Source of the DNA: Nansenia antarctica
Lineage: Eukaryota; Chordata; Actinopteri; Argentiniformes; Microstomatidae
DNA length: 64,000 bases
Direction of reading: 5' to 3'
Assembly: GCA_963989245.1 (NCBI GenBank)
Contig: OZ022345.1
Coordinates: 47,092,830-47,156,829, forward strand
Part shown: in pieces, positions 46,435 through 59,933 of the stretch
Numbering within the stretch: position 1 is the first letter of the stretch
Layout: the number at the start of each line of letters is the position of its first letter
Notes under the pieces: generated by a model
Seen by the model: the letters and a program-made list of their open reading frames with translations, nothing else
Database searches by the model: none
Told to the model about the DNA's origin: nothing
Position numbers and translations under genes: made by a program

Positions 46435-47442
46435 GATTCATCTGTGAAAACACCAAGGCACAACTGCTATCGTTTAGTGTTTTATTTTGATATGGATGAT
46501 TCAGCCATCATGATTCAACGTCATGATTCTCTTATCTCAACCTCTCTCTACAGCAGCTCACCACTACAGGATATTAGGTAAATGTTTTTTTTATTTTTAT
46601 GAATTTACTTTGGTTAATACATGTATAACAGATATTTGTTTCCTGTGTTGGCCACTGAAGGGCAGACTACCACCTCTCTGTAAGGACTGTTCCACTCCAT
46701 AATGACCACCTTTACCAAATGCTGCCTGACAGCACAGTACCATAGTCTCAATTCTAATGTTAACTATTCAGGGATCAGATATCAACCTCAGACCAGATTG
46801 TTATAAGAGTATCTCCTCCATTCCTTGGAGAGCGGATGTCTTCGCTGCCTGATCTTTGACAGACAGATCACAACAGAACAGACTGACAGACAACAGACAG
46901 AAAAACTGCAGATGCTAGAATCCCAACTCTTTAGAATAGTCCAACAAAAACAAGGTTAGAGCTTAATTATATATATATACAGCATCTGCAGTTTTTCTGT
47001 TGCATTGCATTTGGTTATATTTATATACTGTATATACTGTGTATATATATATATGATTAAACTTTCCACTGGTTTAAATGAGTGGCACTGACAGTGACCA
47101 CACTCTTTCATCTTTCAAATGGGTCCAGTTGAGAGACTATGTATAACCCAGCAGGTAGGCAGATGCTACTCACGTACAGGTACTTCATCAACCTGTCCAT
47201 CAACCTGCCATCTCACACTCCACTCAAACAACTTTCTAGGCATATCTGAGGACAGAAAGGCCCTGTATCTTGTATCCCCTGCAGAGATCACTTCTGTTAT
47301 GAGTCAACCGGAGCCACAATGATGATATCATTTCCATGGTCCTGTCTTGTGGGGGTGAGGGGTTGATGTCGGACCAGGAAATCATGCATTTATCTTGATG
47401 ATAAATTGGTCCGTGTTTGGGCATCTGACAGCTGGGGAGTAG

Positions 47443-47444
<2 letters not shown>

Positions 47445-47491
<47 letters not shown>
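47445..47491. repeat. (GT)n microsatellite
   Basis: Pure dinucleotide run of about 23 units. Confidence 0.95.
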
Positions 47492-47493
<2 letters not shown>

Positions 47494-48707
47494 GGGCATG
47501 GCCAGCATCCAGACGAAGCCAGGAGGATTGTGAGCATTGTCCTGGTGGCCGCAGCTGTTTCTCCTAGACAGGAAAAGCAGCGCTGAGCTCCAGTCAATAA
47601 ATGTCCATTTCTGGATTAGTATCCACTTTCTGTCTCTATGCTGAACCTTTACCAACTCCTTGAGGAACATTATCTGTACTGTAGCATGCATTTTCAACAG
47701 TTAGTCATCATTTATGAAAGGAACATGTATGGTTATAAATACAATAGGTCAGGGGAGGCTGGTGGGTATAGAAATCGGAAGACTGGCTTATTGTAAAGCA
47801 TGGTATAGTATAAATGAATGGTGTTTGATACCATATCATTTGCTCATTCCATTCCATGAACTCAAATTAGCCTTTGGATTTGTGCCTCCCGTGGTGTAGA
47901 TTATAGCGTATTACAGAGTGTGTTCTACAGTGTAACAAGCAGTTTCAACCACACCATATGGATAGCACGGCCGCTACTTGAGCTGTTTACGGTTCGGTTC
48001 TATTGATGTTCCTCTAGGGGACACTTATCACTAGGGAGAGAGCAGCACCTGGGTCCAACCAATTCACTGATAATAGATCTGCCAATTCACTGATGTATTA
48101 CAGAGTGTTTTCAAAAATATCAAAAAAATTGTATTGTATTGTGTATTTGTGTGCATGTTTTCGCAGTCCTCATTTGCATGCTGTTGGTTTGATGCAGGTA
48201 GAGAAGCGAGGCTTACGCAGGATTAGGTTTGACAGGGCCCCTGAGACAATGGCAGGTAAACAAGTATTTCACAACTGTGTATACAGCAATTTACAGCACT
48301 TTGCCTTCAGTGGAGGAGGACTATGTTAATTCTGTTTGCTATTGCTAACCCTCCCCTTTGGGACTTGTGTTTCAGCCTGGGCTGGAAATCTATTCACAGA
48401 GCCATGACAAGCTCTGCTATGATACTGCTAGTTATGACGTAAAACGCTGCAAATGTTATTATTTAACCAATATTATTATATGATTACATGACAAGAGACT
48501 TCAAACATGAGACTTCAAAAACAGCTGTCGGTAATAGCAGGCATTCTACTGAGCAGTTTGGGCCAATTCACCACCTAACCTGCTTGGCAGGTTTCCTATT
48601 GATGCTGCACACCTTGGCTGCTACTGGTGACTATTGCATTATAATCAGAGTTTGACTAATAAATCAATCAATCAGCTGTAATGCCAAATGTAATGCCAAA
48701 TGTACCC

Positions 48708-48858
48708 GTGGCCCTCTTGTTTTTAGTCTTTTTTCCAAGCACCAGGGGAGCCCCCCCTCCTAAATTTCGTTGTATGGTACCTGTACTATATTAATGACAA
48801 TAAAGACCATTCATTCATTCATTCATTCATTCATTCATTCATTCATTCATTCATTCAT
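48708..48858 (+). mobile_element. LINE 3' tail with expanded (ATTC)n
   Basis: Matches the 3' UTR end of the LINE at 30077-33468 (GCACCAGGGGAGCC, AAATTTCGTTGTATGGTACC, AATAAAGACC) followed by about 11 ATTC units. A severely 5'-truncated insertion. Confidence 0.85.
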
Positions 48859-49150
48859 ATCAGAATCAGGTTGTAACAGGTTGCTGTGAAACTTCTTCTC
48901 CTTTGTGCTGTTGAAGTTTGAGCCTCTCCCAGAGCGTAAACCGTCTTGAAGGAGAGACACCTTGTGAAGTGAGTGTCAGCTGTAAGATGGACAGATGGGG
49001 AGGGAGAGGCAGAGAAACACATCTGTTCCAAGCCCCAGGCTCCACTCTCGTATTGATCAGATCACTCAGGTGAACACAGCAGCAGAAGAAATTGCTGCTT
49101 TATGAGGTCCTTGTCCTGTCTTTGCGTCTACCACATCTCCCTTGTCCATG

Positions 49151-49161
49151 CACGCACGTGT

Positions 49162-49235
<74 letters not shown>

Positions 49236-49253
49236 ACACATACACACACACAC
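49151..49253. repeat. (CA)n microsatellite with CG-bearing start
   Basis: Begins CACGCACGTGTGTGCGCGCGCG, then a long CA run with a few TACA interruptions. Confidence 0.95.
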
Positions 49254-50637
49254 TAAAGCAGATGTGAGTGACCTTGAAAATGAATGTGATATTCATTTTA
49301 ATCAGAACGTTCATACTGATGTAATGAAAGTCTACTTTGGAGAGATGTACAGCCCACCTGAAAGTTAGAGATGTGAATCTTTGAGTCCTTTGAGACCAAC
49401 CATCCAATCACAGAGCAATAAGCCGTAGGAGCCGGGAAGCAATATTTCAAGATGTCTGCCAAATTGCAAATGTGCCTCACGAGTCTACCTAGAGGGCCTT
49501 GTCACCCAAAGGTGTAACTATACAATACTGTGCTGTGCTGTGCTGTAGGTTGATTATGCAGATTACTCTAGATAGGGAAAGGAACACTCAATCCTTGAAG
49601 CCATACCAATCAACATCAATATTGTTACTGGAATCAGTGTTGTTCTGATTTAAACAGCATGGATTTTGTTTTGTTGCATTCTTTGAACCTTTCAAGACTC
49701 ACACAAGGTGTTTTGATGGCTACCGTAGTTCCCAGAGCTGTGCCAGTTCCCTGGCATTGTGAGTTTGATTGAATACCAGCTTTCAGTCCACTTAAAAATA
49801 CCAAAACGTACTATTCTTTCCCGAAACAACGGATGTATAGGTGCCCTTCCGTACGGTTCTGTTTGTGTTTGGAAACATGAACATTGGCAGTGCTTCCCTG
49901 CTATCATCTCAACATGTTATTGATTCTCAGAGGGCCGCAGGGTTCCACATGGGGAACCATATTGACTGGGGGTGCTCTTTGTGTTACAGCATTAAGGGAA
50001 ACAGATGAGTGTGTCTGTCCTGTTATGATGGATCACCGGGGGCTGTGGTATAATTGTCTGTTGATGAGGCCAGTATCACTGAGTGTCTGGACCTGAGTAG
50101 ATTACTGCATTAGCAGGGTAATCAATGAGGCAATTAAGGTGTGCTGTTTCCTTCTCCATGGTTGTGTGAATACCATAGGCTGTATTACAGTAAGTTCTAT
50201 GATCAGTACCTCTTCTGTTTCCTCTATAGCCTCAAGTTAGAATCTATTTTACAGTAATACCACTCAAATAACCTCATTTTATGTGGATATAATGTTCTAA
50301 ATATTTGACGCAAATGAAAACAAATGATAATGGCTGATTGAATGAAGTATGTTAGTGTGATGGAATAGTTGAGCCTGATTTGAGTGACTCCTATGAGGTG
50401 TACAGTATGAGTGAGAAAGAGCAGTTAGTGGTTAATGCTTGGGCAGGAAACGTCTGTCTAATGACCTTCTGAAGAATATCAGAGACATCCATATTTACTG
50501 TCACTAATTATGAAGAATGATGCAATATCAATATCGACCACAGATAATTAGTTTATGATTGATAGGGGGTTATTCTCTCAACATCTGGATATTTGTGAGT
50601 GGGCGCATGGGGAGATATACTATGCCCTTTATATATA

Positions 50638-50641
50638 TGTG

Positions 50642-50723
<82 letters not shown>
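50638..50723. repeat. (GT)n microsatellite
   Basis: About 42 GT units with one GC near the start. Confidence 0.95.
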
Positions 50724-50725
<2 letters not shown>

Positions 50726-52328
50726 CGAGTGTGTGCATGTGTGCCATTCAGGAGTCACTGGAGCCAAAAAGTTGATTTAATGGATGAATGTACTGTAAAG
50801 ATTCTAGTAGTCCAAAAACGAATTAACTCAGGAAAATGGTATTCAGGCAAAATCACTCCAAGCGTTCAGTGCAGTATCAATATTTCTATATTGATACCAT
50901 CAACATTTCCATAATGACCTTCTGGATTACAGTAATATAATCAATTTCCATTCATAGTCCCTTAGGAAAGCTTGTTTGAAGCAGTGATAGATCTATGCAG
51001 TACTGGTGTCGTTTTGTTACGTCCTGATTTCACCACAGCTTCTCAACACATCACCAAAGAGGCAATCTGTGGTGCAGTATTCTAATGTCAACTCTAGCTG
51101 AACCCCACATTTGAATTCTTTTGAAATCTTCCCAGCCCTGCCATGCAATTTTAAACATGTATGCAATAGCCACCGTCTTTCATGTCTATTATTGTATCTC
51201 TTTCCACATACTGTAGCACATTTGAAAAAAAATGGACGTAATGCATTTTTTACCCGCCTTACTTATGTTCTTAAGTCGTTTGAGAAGTTTACATATTGCA
51301 TGCCTCATACTTACGTGCCAGAACATACTCAGCAGGGGGTCTGTGGACTGTCAAGGGATGATTCTAATTGTGGATATGGGCTCTATGAAATGTATGCAAT
51401 CGTATGCAAGCGTTGGTTCCTATGCGCATAAAGAACATAACCACTAGATTTAAAGGAAAGCATAAATGTCCTCCGATAATCCATTATAGAGGCATTTAAC
51501 ACTTAATCAGCCATGTGAGTAAAAAATAAACGTTATATCTTTGCACTCGATCACAGTTCAGGATCCTCCTTTCATGACTTTTCCTAGATATGTGCGTTCT
51601 ACCACCCAGTATCCTTACATTTTCAAAATCATATCAGGATAAACCAATATAAAGCTATTTTGCAGTTTTTCTGTCTAGGAAGCAGGCTAATTTACAAGCG
51701 GACAACTGGTGGTCGTTGTGTGTAAATAGCAGTTTAGCATTGTAAACAGGGGGTCATTTGACCCCCATACAGTACAGTATGTCATGATTTTGCCATTTCA
51801 GGTCAGCATATGTTAAGTTTCATCAATAATTATGATAGAAACATTGAGGTCTGTCCACTGACCCAGAGTGTTGTATGAGGATAATTATAATATACCATTC
51901 GGCATGGACCTATGCGCCTATGGCGAGTCCTTTGAAGATGTACCCTGTCCCTGTGCATACAATTCTACCCACCACCTGACCCTTGGGTCTCTCCTCAGCC
52001 TCCCCTCAGTGTTTTCCACAGTCCCAGGGAAACGTGTGTCAGACTTTGAAAACCAAATGAGCAATTAGGTTAGGCTATAGTTTATTATGGTTATTTGTCA
52101 AATGATGTTGTAGTGGCATCGAGGAGCTTGCCAATACTGCATGTTGGATAACAATAAGGTAATGTCCAGCTTAATATCCAAGCATGTCAAAGTAGTCTAT
52201 GTCTACAGTGGATATCCTTTTTTTTGTGATCAATTTTTTATTGATTTTTCTTCAGGGAATGGTACAAGGGAGTGGTAACATGTAAATGAACAAAAGAGAA
52301 ATGAAATAACCAAATCCAGTAGAAACCT

Positions 52329-52550
52329 CCCCCCCCCCCCCCCCCTCTCCCAATCTCCCTTTACCCCAGCAGTCCCCTACCTCCCCCTCCTCCCACACAT
52401 GTCCCTCCCGCCACAAACCTCCAACCCACCGCCCAATCACAGCCCCCCGCCCCCCACCCACTCACAGCCCCCCGCCTTCCACCCCCCACCCTATCACAGC
52501 CCCCCGCCCACCACCCCCCACCCAATCACAGCCCCCCTTCCCCCCCTACA
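52329..52550. repeat. poly-C and C-rich minisatellite
   Basis: A poly-C run (52329-52346) is followed by imperfect units of about 24-36 bp containing CAATCACAGCCCCCCGCC and CCACCCCCCACC, best seen at 52434-52540. Confidence 0.8.
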
Positions 52551-53487
52551 GGACCCTATGGAAGGAGCAAATCGATTAGCCTATAGTAGTGTCTTGAGGA
52601 TGGTTATAGTTGGGTCCCAGCATGAAACATTGTCCGAAATTGCATGATGCCTGTTGGCTATCCAGTGTTCCATGCTGGCTATGTCTATGTAGTCTAATAT
52701 CCACCTCTGCGTGGTCAATAAATACAGATGATATCTAACAACCTAACACTGACTTTCCTCCTGTTACCATCTCTGTTGGTCTTCTTTGTGCTGCTCTTTC
52801 ACTGATAAACAGCGCTACTTTTGGAATTGCACGATTCATGAATTCTCCACAATTTGACATATTATTGGCATCAAACTGTGTGGACACGTCAGATAAAATG
52901 ACTTCCCACCAAGCCTATCTAACAAAAAAGGGTATTATGCTTTCATATGCTATTACACTAACCCCAATGTCCCCACAAGTAAGATAAGGCCTTTTTTTTA
53001 AGGAACATTTTACATATGTAAGTAAGTAGGCTATTAGACTTGAAGCTATGGTCAAAAAATAACTTGGAGACTTATCACATAGCAAAGCACCTGTGTATAT
53101 ATTGCAGAGAGACATGAGAGGCAAGTAGAAACTCATGTGAGAAAGTTAATGCGAAATGTTTAAGGACATCATTTAAGAGTCCTTCTAACGTTATGAATTA
53201 TTTGAATGACCTTAACCTTTGACAAAACCACAGCAGATGCCCACCCTCCCCTTTCTCACTCTCTTCACTCTGTCTGTAGTTTACACTACCACATGGTCTG
53301 TGTGTTGATGACATCTGTGTCTGAGTTCACTTTCCTCTGCTTACTTTACATACTAATGGGGGGAAAACTTTTTGATATTCAGCTGTTTCATGATTCGCTC
53401 AAGACTCTCATTTTGCCTAATTCAACAGTAATCATAGTTTCCAAAAATAAGCCTCTTCAATCACTGTAGTGTAAGTGTTATTGACAC

Positions 53488-53488
<1 letters not shown>

Positions 53489-53543
<55 letters not shown>
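53489..53543. repeat. (GT)n microsatellite
   Basis: Pure GT run. Confidence 0.95.
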
Positions 53544-53545
<2 letters not shown>

Positions 53546-53715
53546 TACAGTAGTTGTCTCCGTGTGTGGGTGTATGATTTCCCTTTGCCTGTTCATAAGC
53601 CTTCTTGGCCCTCCATATCCTTTGCTGTCTGATGGGTGGGCTGGTGAGTGATTGACCTGTCTGAAATCTCTGAGTCTATGTCCACTGATTGATTGTCTGG
53701 TAAATCGATCAACTT

Positions 53716-53731
53716 TCTCTCTCTCTCTCTC

Positions 53732-53805
<74 letters not shown>

Positions 53806-53834
53806 TCTCTCTCTGTCTCTCCCTCTCTCTCCCT

Positions 53835-53866
<32 letters not shown>

Positions 53867-53868
53867 CT
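53716..53868. repeat. (TC)n microsatellite with variants
   Basis: A TC run of about 150 bp with a few CA, TA and TG units and CCCTC variants toward the right end. Confidence 0.95.
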
Positions 53869-55073
53869 GTTCTGCTTAAGAAACATTGTTGATTACAAAA
53901 TGTGTCATCCACAGTCTTATCTAGAGCAAATCAAAATAATGTATTTAAACAGGGAGTGGTGAATTGCGCATTGGACTTCATGGGAGTGTGCACTTGTCTG
54001 CTTTGCACTAAGGAGTGGACTGTATCTGTGTGTTCTGTTCTACCTCAGATGAATAAGCTTCATCACCCCCCGGTGGAGTCATTCATCACTGCTAAGACAC
54101 AGTCTACAGCACACACACAGCTCTCGGATGGTTCCAGAGGCTATAGGATATAACACGTGATATTAGATGGTTAGAGTGAGACTACAGGTACAGCGCATTC
54201 TCCTTTGTTTGACCTACTGTTACCCGAATCAGTATCTTCTAAATGGCAATTGTGGAAGTTGTCGTTGTGTGAAGGCTTCATTTCTTCATCTGAGCGTACT
54301 ACGTAGACTAGAGACCTTGAGTTGCTCTCAAACGGATTGCAGGTTTTCAGGCCTCGGAACTTATTCTTAAATCCTAACAGTCGCTCCTTGTCTCTGTATC
54401 TCTACCACTCTCCCCACGTGGCAGTAGATCACTCTGAGTTGATGTCCTCTGGAAATGCTTTGATCCCTCTAAAGGCTGTGAACTCATGGGGAGTTGAACT
54501 GTTGAACCTTGTACTCAAGCTTTTTGTTGAATTGGCTTTTTTTTTTCCTAAGCGGGTTGTCAAAGAATTGATTCCCAGAATGAACTTTATTCCAGGCTAT
54601 GGCCTCAGTGTGTGAGGTCACCTATAATCCATAACACTCTATACAGGTGGTGACCCAGGAAATGTAGAGGTGGCTGAAACACAAGCAAATATTTGAACAG
54701 CTCATAGAGTAAATAAAGTAAATACAAACAAAAACAAATGGCAATATATGGCAATATTTCTAACAGATGATGTGCAACAGATACTACTTCCTATGACTAC
54801 TTGAGTCAATCATCAATAATAATTACCTCATGACTGGTCCATTTAGCCCATGCAATCGCAGCTTAATTTAATTGCTACATATCTAATTAGTGCAATCCTT
54901 TCTAATTATCATCACGCTCTGTAACTATACAGCTTCCTCTTTACTGATGCTCATCACCTCTCCTCAACTCCTGACTGGCCGATGACTCTCAGTACTGTCA
55001 ATGCTCATAATGCTGTCACCATTCCTGTGCTTCTTGTTGGGTTTCCACACACACACCTGCACATACAAATTCA

Positions 55074-55124
<51 letters not shown>

Positions 55125-55149
55125 GCACGTGCGCATGCAGATAGACACA

Positions 55150-55242
<93 letters not shown>

Positions 55243-55243
55243 A
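55074..55243. repeat. compound (CA)n microsatellite
   Basis: CA arrays interrupted by a short unique segment (CCTGCACGTGCGCATGCAG at about 55121-55139) and a few TACA units. Confidence 0.95.
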
Positions 55244-57069
55244 GAGAGCGAGAGCTGACTTCAGGAGAACAAAGCTGTTTGGCCTGTCAGGAGAGAGAGG
55301 GTTCCTGGGTTCAGCTCTATTCCCCACAGCCAATCAATTAGCCAGATCAGAGACACCTCATCCTGCTTAGGGAGACCTCAGAGGGTTGGAGTGGGGCTGA
55401 CAGGGGCGCCCTGCTCACTCGACAAACTCCAGGGGAGGGAAAGAAGGAGAACGGGAGAGAAGGAGAGAGATGAAGGACAGAATGAAGATTAGCACTGCCA
55501 ATATCAACATCTGTTGGAATTGTATTCTCTAAGACTTTCCACCGTGGAGTCATAAGCTCTAACCGAGAGCTGTTTAGGGCAGGTAAAGCTGGCTTTAAAG
55601 TCAACCGAACATACTATTGAACTGAAAAGTAAACTTATGGTCTGGTGACTTTTTAGGCTGAAGACAAGGTTTGTCATCATCACAAGGCTAGTTACCTCTG
55701 TCATGAAACCTCTGGAATACACTGGATATACAAGGTAGACAAACTTCATTGTCTTTCTGATGATCTTGACTTCCTGTCAGGGTGACCCCTGAGTGAACCT
55801 GCTGCTCTGCATTTGCATACAGAACAGAGCTGACAGCTCATCAGCTCATAGGGTTCACACACACTCTCCCTCCATCGCTCTCTCCCTCCATCCCACTCTC
55901 ATCTCCCCTCTCTCCCCTGACTTTCTCTCCTCCTACCTCCCCCCTCTCCCTCTCCTTCTCCTCTCCTCTCTCCCATGTCTGATGAGTCTCCATCTCTCCA
56001 GGGACCCTGGTGTGAGTGACAGCTGGGAATTAGCGATGTGTAAACACTTGCGCATCCATTTGCATCCCATCAGCAAGCCATCACTGCTCAAACACTCCTT
56101 CCTCTCACAGCACACCTTTTCTGCTGCTTCCTGCGCTTTTTCGTCTGTGGATTTTTTTCCCTGAAAGAGGGGGAGAAGGGCGGAAGAGGATCACGTCCAA
56201 CCAGCTGAGTCGAGGTCACCTTCAGAGAGCTGTCATTGGTTGGTTTAGAGAGCAGAGGGGAGAGGGAGAGTAGAGAGGGAGAGGAGATATGTAGTATCTG
56301 GTTTAATAATTCATGTACATTTTTGGACCAAGGGACACATTTACTGTATGTTGTATCACAGTACATTCTATAGAATGTATATAGATTGTGGAATAGCTCA
56401 ATATTTCAGATGTCTAGAGTACATATATAGTGTTATGTACTCATCTCGGGTTCCGATGAGAGCTCCCAGGCCTCCCGGTAATCATATGAGTTGAATTCAG
56501 TCACCAGCCTGATATCGATCCTCAGACATTTTGCTCTGCAAAGTTCAGAGCTATCGATTATCCTTCAAGACACTCTCTCTATTATGGGTGGAAACTCAAA
56601 ATCGATACGCACATGTTCCCCTGAAGAAGAAAAGACGGAGAAAATATTCCACTATGTAGAGCCCACAGTCGAATCAATGTGTTGTATACTGTATCTTCGA
56701 TGTTTATACTCTGTAGCTTATCTAAACTGTGCCTAGAGACAACCTCACCACCTCTGCAGGGCACACCTCCCCGTGATCAGACGGCTGCCAACCCTTCAAC
56801 CTGGGAGCTTTGATAGCAGGCATTAAAAGAGAAAGAAGCGTAAAATAGGCATGTCTAATTGCCCGGACGACTTCAGTTCTAATTCCTTCTTCCATTGTTC
56901 TTGCTTTGCTGTGGTTCTATGAGGCGCAGCATTGATGAGGCTTTAGCCATGCGTGTGAGGAGAACACAGAGCGCAGAGTTTTATGGCCCTATTATCTCCT
57001 CTCTGATAATAAGGAACAAACCATTTCTCTCCTCAGCCATGACATTAATGCCTAAATGAGCATCAATTA

Positions 57070-57193
57070 ACACACGCACGCACATGCACACACACACACA
57101 CACACGCACACACACACGCACGCACACGCGCATGCGCACGCGCACGCGCACACACACACACCAGCATGCTGATGCAAGTCTTCTCATACATAC

Positions 57194-57256
<63 letters not shown>
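57070..57256. repeat. compound (CA)n / (TC)n microsatellites
   Basis: CA with CG-bearing variants (57070-57160), a short unique gap, then a pure TC run (57197-57256). Confidence 0.95.
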
Positions 57257-57260
<4 letters not shown>

Positions 57261-57865
57261 GCTCTCCCTGGCCATGGGAAGATATACATTTTCTGTGAAT
57301 TAATGGGGCCAAAATGAGATTAGTCTTGTGTGCCTAATTATTTTGTCAGCCCTTCTCTATCTGTACCAACCCATGCGCAAAGCAGTAAACGTTATGGAAA
57401 TCAGTACTGAATATGATGAAAAATGTATATTCATTTCATGCTATTTTACTTAACCTGACAACCACTACTGTATACAAATTAGTGCTTTGGCCTTTGAATA
57501 GATTATTGGTAATTGAGCATCACACACTATAACACTCAGGGAACAAGAAAAAACAACAAAAACATCTAATTTTCATTTGATCGTGCTTTCTTGCTGAACA
57601 AGAAAATGTTGTATTCTTTCAGTCAATTCGATTCAGGAAGAGGAGCAGGAAACACAGCACATAGTGTCTGCTGGGGTGTGTACATAAGCACATCACTTAC
57701 ATAATGCAGCACTGCGCAGGTCCCCAAAGAAAGATAGGGGTGCCCCCCTATTGGGGAGATGCATTAGAATTCTCATGTACTGTATACTGATGATTGGTCC
57801 GTATGTACGGATCCCAAGGTGCAGGCAGCAGATCACACAATGATACTGCTGTCACGTCTGCTCAA

Positions 57866-58770
57866 CCTAGGCTTCCAGATGAATCGTGCCTAAAGCCGAT
57901 TCATTCCCAGCCAAGCAGTGACCTTCTTAGGTCTAATCTTACACTTCGGAGCTTCCCTCACCCAAGCAGGCTAACTGTACGCACTGAATGGGTTTTGTGC
58001 CACACATACAGTATCTGAAGCGCTTGGTTTTAATGGCTTCATCAATTGTGGTCGTTCAGCTTGGCCCCAAGACTTCCAGCTCTGGGTATCTTCACTCCAT
58101 CTGGATCTGTTTCGCCACATGCAGCTCCCTTGGAGAGAGTCCTCGAGCGAAGGGTTTTGACAACAGACGTGTCACTTCAGGGATTGGGGGGTTTACACAA
58201 CAGATGCTCAGTAAGCAGCACAGCCCACATAAACATGCTAGTGTTTCCAGCCGTCGAGCGTTTTTTTCCACGTCCTGATCAGAACGGACGATACATCCAC
58301 AGTAGTGTAGGTCAGTCAACTCCTGTCTGTGGCACAGAAGTTATTTATGTGGAGCAACAAACATTTTGTTGTCGCTTAGGGCCACTCATGTGCCAGGAAA
58401 ACTGAAGACAGGAGCTGACTTACTGTCACGGGGAAGACCCCTTTTAGGGGAACAGCGATTACACCCGCAAGCCTCTAAGATGTTTGGAGATGCTACAGAT
58501 CTGTTTGCATCGTTGTAAAATGTGCAATGTCAGTTATTCTTCCCAATCAAAGTTCACTCCAGTGGGCCTCATCCCTACCCAATTTGATAGTGAGAGCAAA
58601 CGCTTTGTCCTTACTTCTGATAGCCCTGAATTGGCTCGGGAGACCTTGGAGGTCTCAGACAGCCAGGCTGTACAAGGACTTGTCCCAAGCACAGGGACAA
58701 TTGTTTCACCCTCATCCCGAGTGGGAGACCCCTCACCTCGTTGCCCCTCTTGCACTGAGCTTGTGAGGAT
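57866..58770 (+). pseudogene. DIRS-type retrotransposon pol remnant
   Basis: Reading across frames, the order of blocks fits the RT/RNase H end of vertebrate DIRS elements. VLTTDVSLQGLGG (the STDAS-type RNase H motif) lies near 58160. AHINMLVFPAVERFF lies near 58230, and HVPGKLKTGADLLSRG, the most telling block, at 58387-58434. GEQRLHPQASKMFGDATDLFAS and NVQCQLFFP follow, then WLGRPWRSQTARLY and GQLFHPHPEW near 58640-58720. At least two frameshifts and stops separate the blocks, so it is long dead. No tyrosine recombinase or inverted terminal repeat was recognised nearby. Confidence 0.72.
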
Positions 58771-59901
58771 GGATAAAATGGACACGCTAGGATGGGCAAT
58801 AAATGGGCCTATCCACCTGCAAGCGTCACAGCATATCCCAGGTGTGATTGTATAGGGGTCTTCAGCGAATAGGTACACAGAGTGTGTGACCTATTAGAAC
58901 CTCTAGTTTAGTTTCACATTTGGGATGTTAATCACACATCTCCAAATGCAGTCAACTACATCTTATCAATTCTCTCCTTGCCATGTGCTGTGAGCATAAG
59001 CATGTCTTCGCTGATTGACAACAAGGCTTCATGCAAATATGCCACTGCTACCAGACATGAACCCACACATCTGTCTTGTTCAACACAGAGCAGAATACAC
59101 ACCTACAGACATACATCCAGAACCAACCAGGGAGCTTTGTATTACTGTATGTGTCACTTCAGTGTTAGAGCCCAGCGCGGTGGGCTTTCATTGCAGTCGT
59201 CAGTGCCATCTAGCAGTATCAGAGAGAACCACCCTCCATGCTGGCTCCACTGGCGCCTCCCTCAGATGTCACCCATCTCCTGGTGATAGTACCGGAGTAA
59301 ACACTGTGACAGTCGCTGTCACACACTCTCGGTTACAGAGGGGTCGGTCCCAGCACCTCTCTCTCTCTCTCTCTCCCACATCATCTGCTAGTTATAGCGA
59401 TCTGTCTCTCTCTCTCTCTCTCTATCCACCAATGTTGGGAGAGTGGGAGAGATCTGAATACAGAACTCATGTACAGTGCCTTATGCTGATGAGGGACACT
59501 CAAGGCTGACAAGGTGTTGTGGAGCTTGTGCATGCTAGAGACAGACAGGGGGTACTGTGAATAAGTGAGTGGGCTGATTGTGTGGGTAGAGTGGGGAGGT
59601 GTGTGGACATGGCTAGTGTATCAGTGTCAGTGTTGCTGTTGTAATGTAAGGGGGGACCATTGGAACGGCCTTGAACTGGCAGTCCTGCAGTTATTGGGAA
59701 AGCACAATATTTGTTTATGCCATAACGGTCCAGATCTCTTGGTGGGGTCGGTGATTTGCTTCCAGACAGGCTACATTAACATTGGCTAATGGGATTGATC
59801 TGTCAGTGGTACCATGAGTAACGAGCAAAATAGCTGCTCTATGTTTGGCTTCTCTTTCCCTACATTTTAGAGTGTTCCCCAGCATGTACTGTATCTGTGC
59901 C

Positions 59902-59902
<1 letters not shown>

Positions 59903-59933
<31 letters not shown>

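Larger units (their letters stand above)
45258..48707. other. non-coding single-copy DNA
   Basis: The unit 2 match ends near 45296. TTTTACAGTAG (45430-45440) recurs at the ERV left flank (20625-20635), so unit 1 lacks about 130 bp here. No coding exon is convincing; a short AG/GT-bounded segment at about 48199-48254 (VEKRGLRRIRFDRAPETMA) has no recognised match. Confidence 0.55.
48859..57865. other. non-coding DNA, microsatellite-rich
   Basis: No convincing gene. Open frames here come from simple repeats. Homeobox-like TAATTA-rich stretches stand out at 54830-54960 and 50500-50560 and might be conserved non-coding elements, but this cannot be judged without alignment. A C-rich stretch with CAATCACAGCCCCCC units lies at 52329-52550. 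Confidence 0.5.

Noticed and set aside
48199..48254. Host exon encoding VEKRGLRRIRFDRAPETMA
   Set aside because: It has AG and GT borders, but no recognised protein, no neighbouring exons and too short to trust.
53593..53962. Arg/Glu and Leu/Ser repeat frames
   Set aside because: Translations of a TC microsatellite; the same holds for the His/Thr and Val/Cys frames at the CA/GT arrays.
54322..54615. Open frame of 97 residues on the plus strand
   Set aside because: No domain or splice context; length is compatible with chance.
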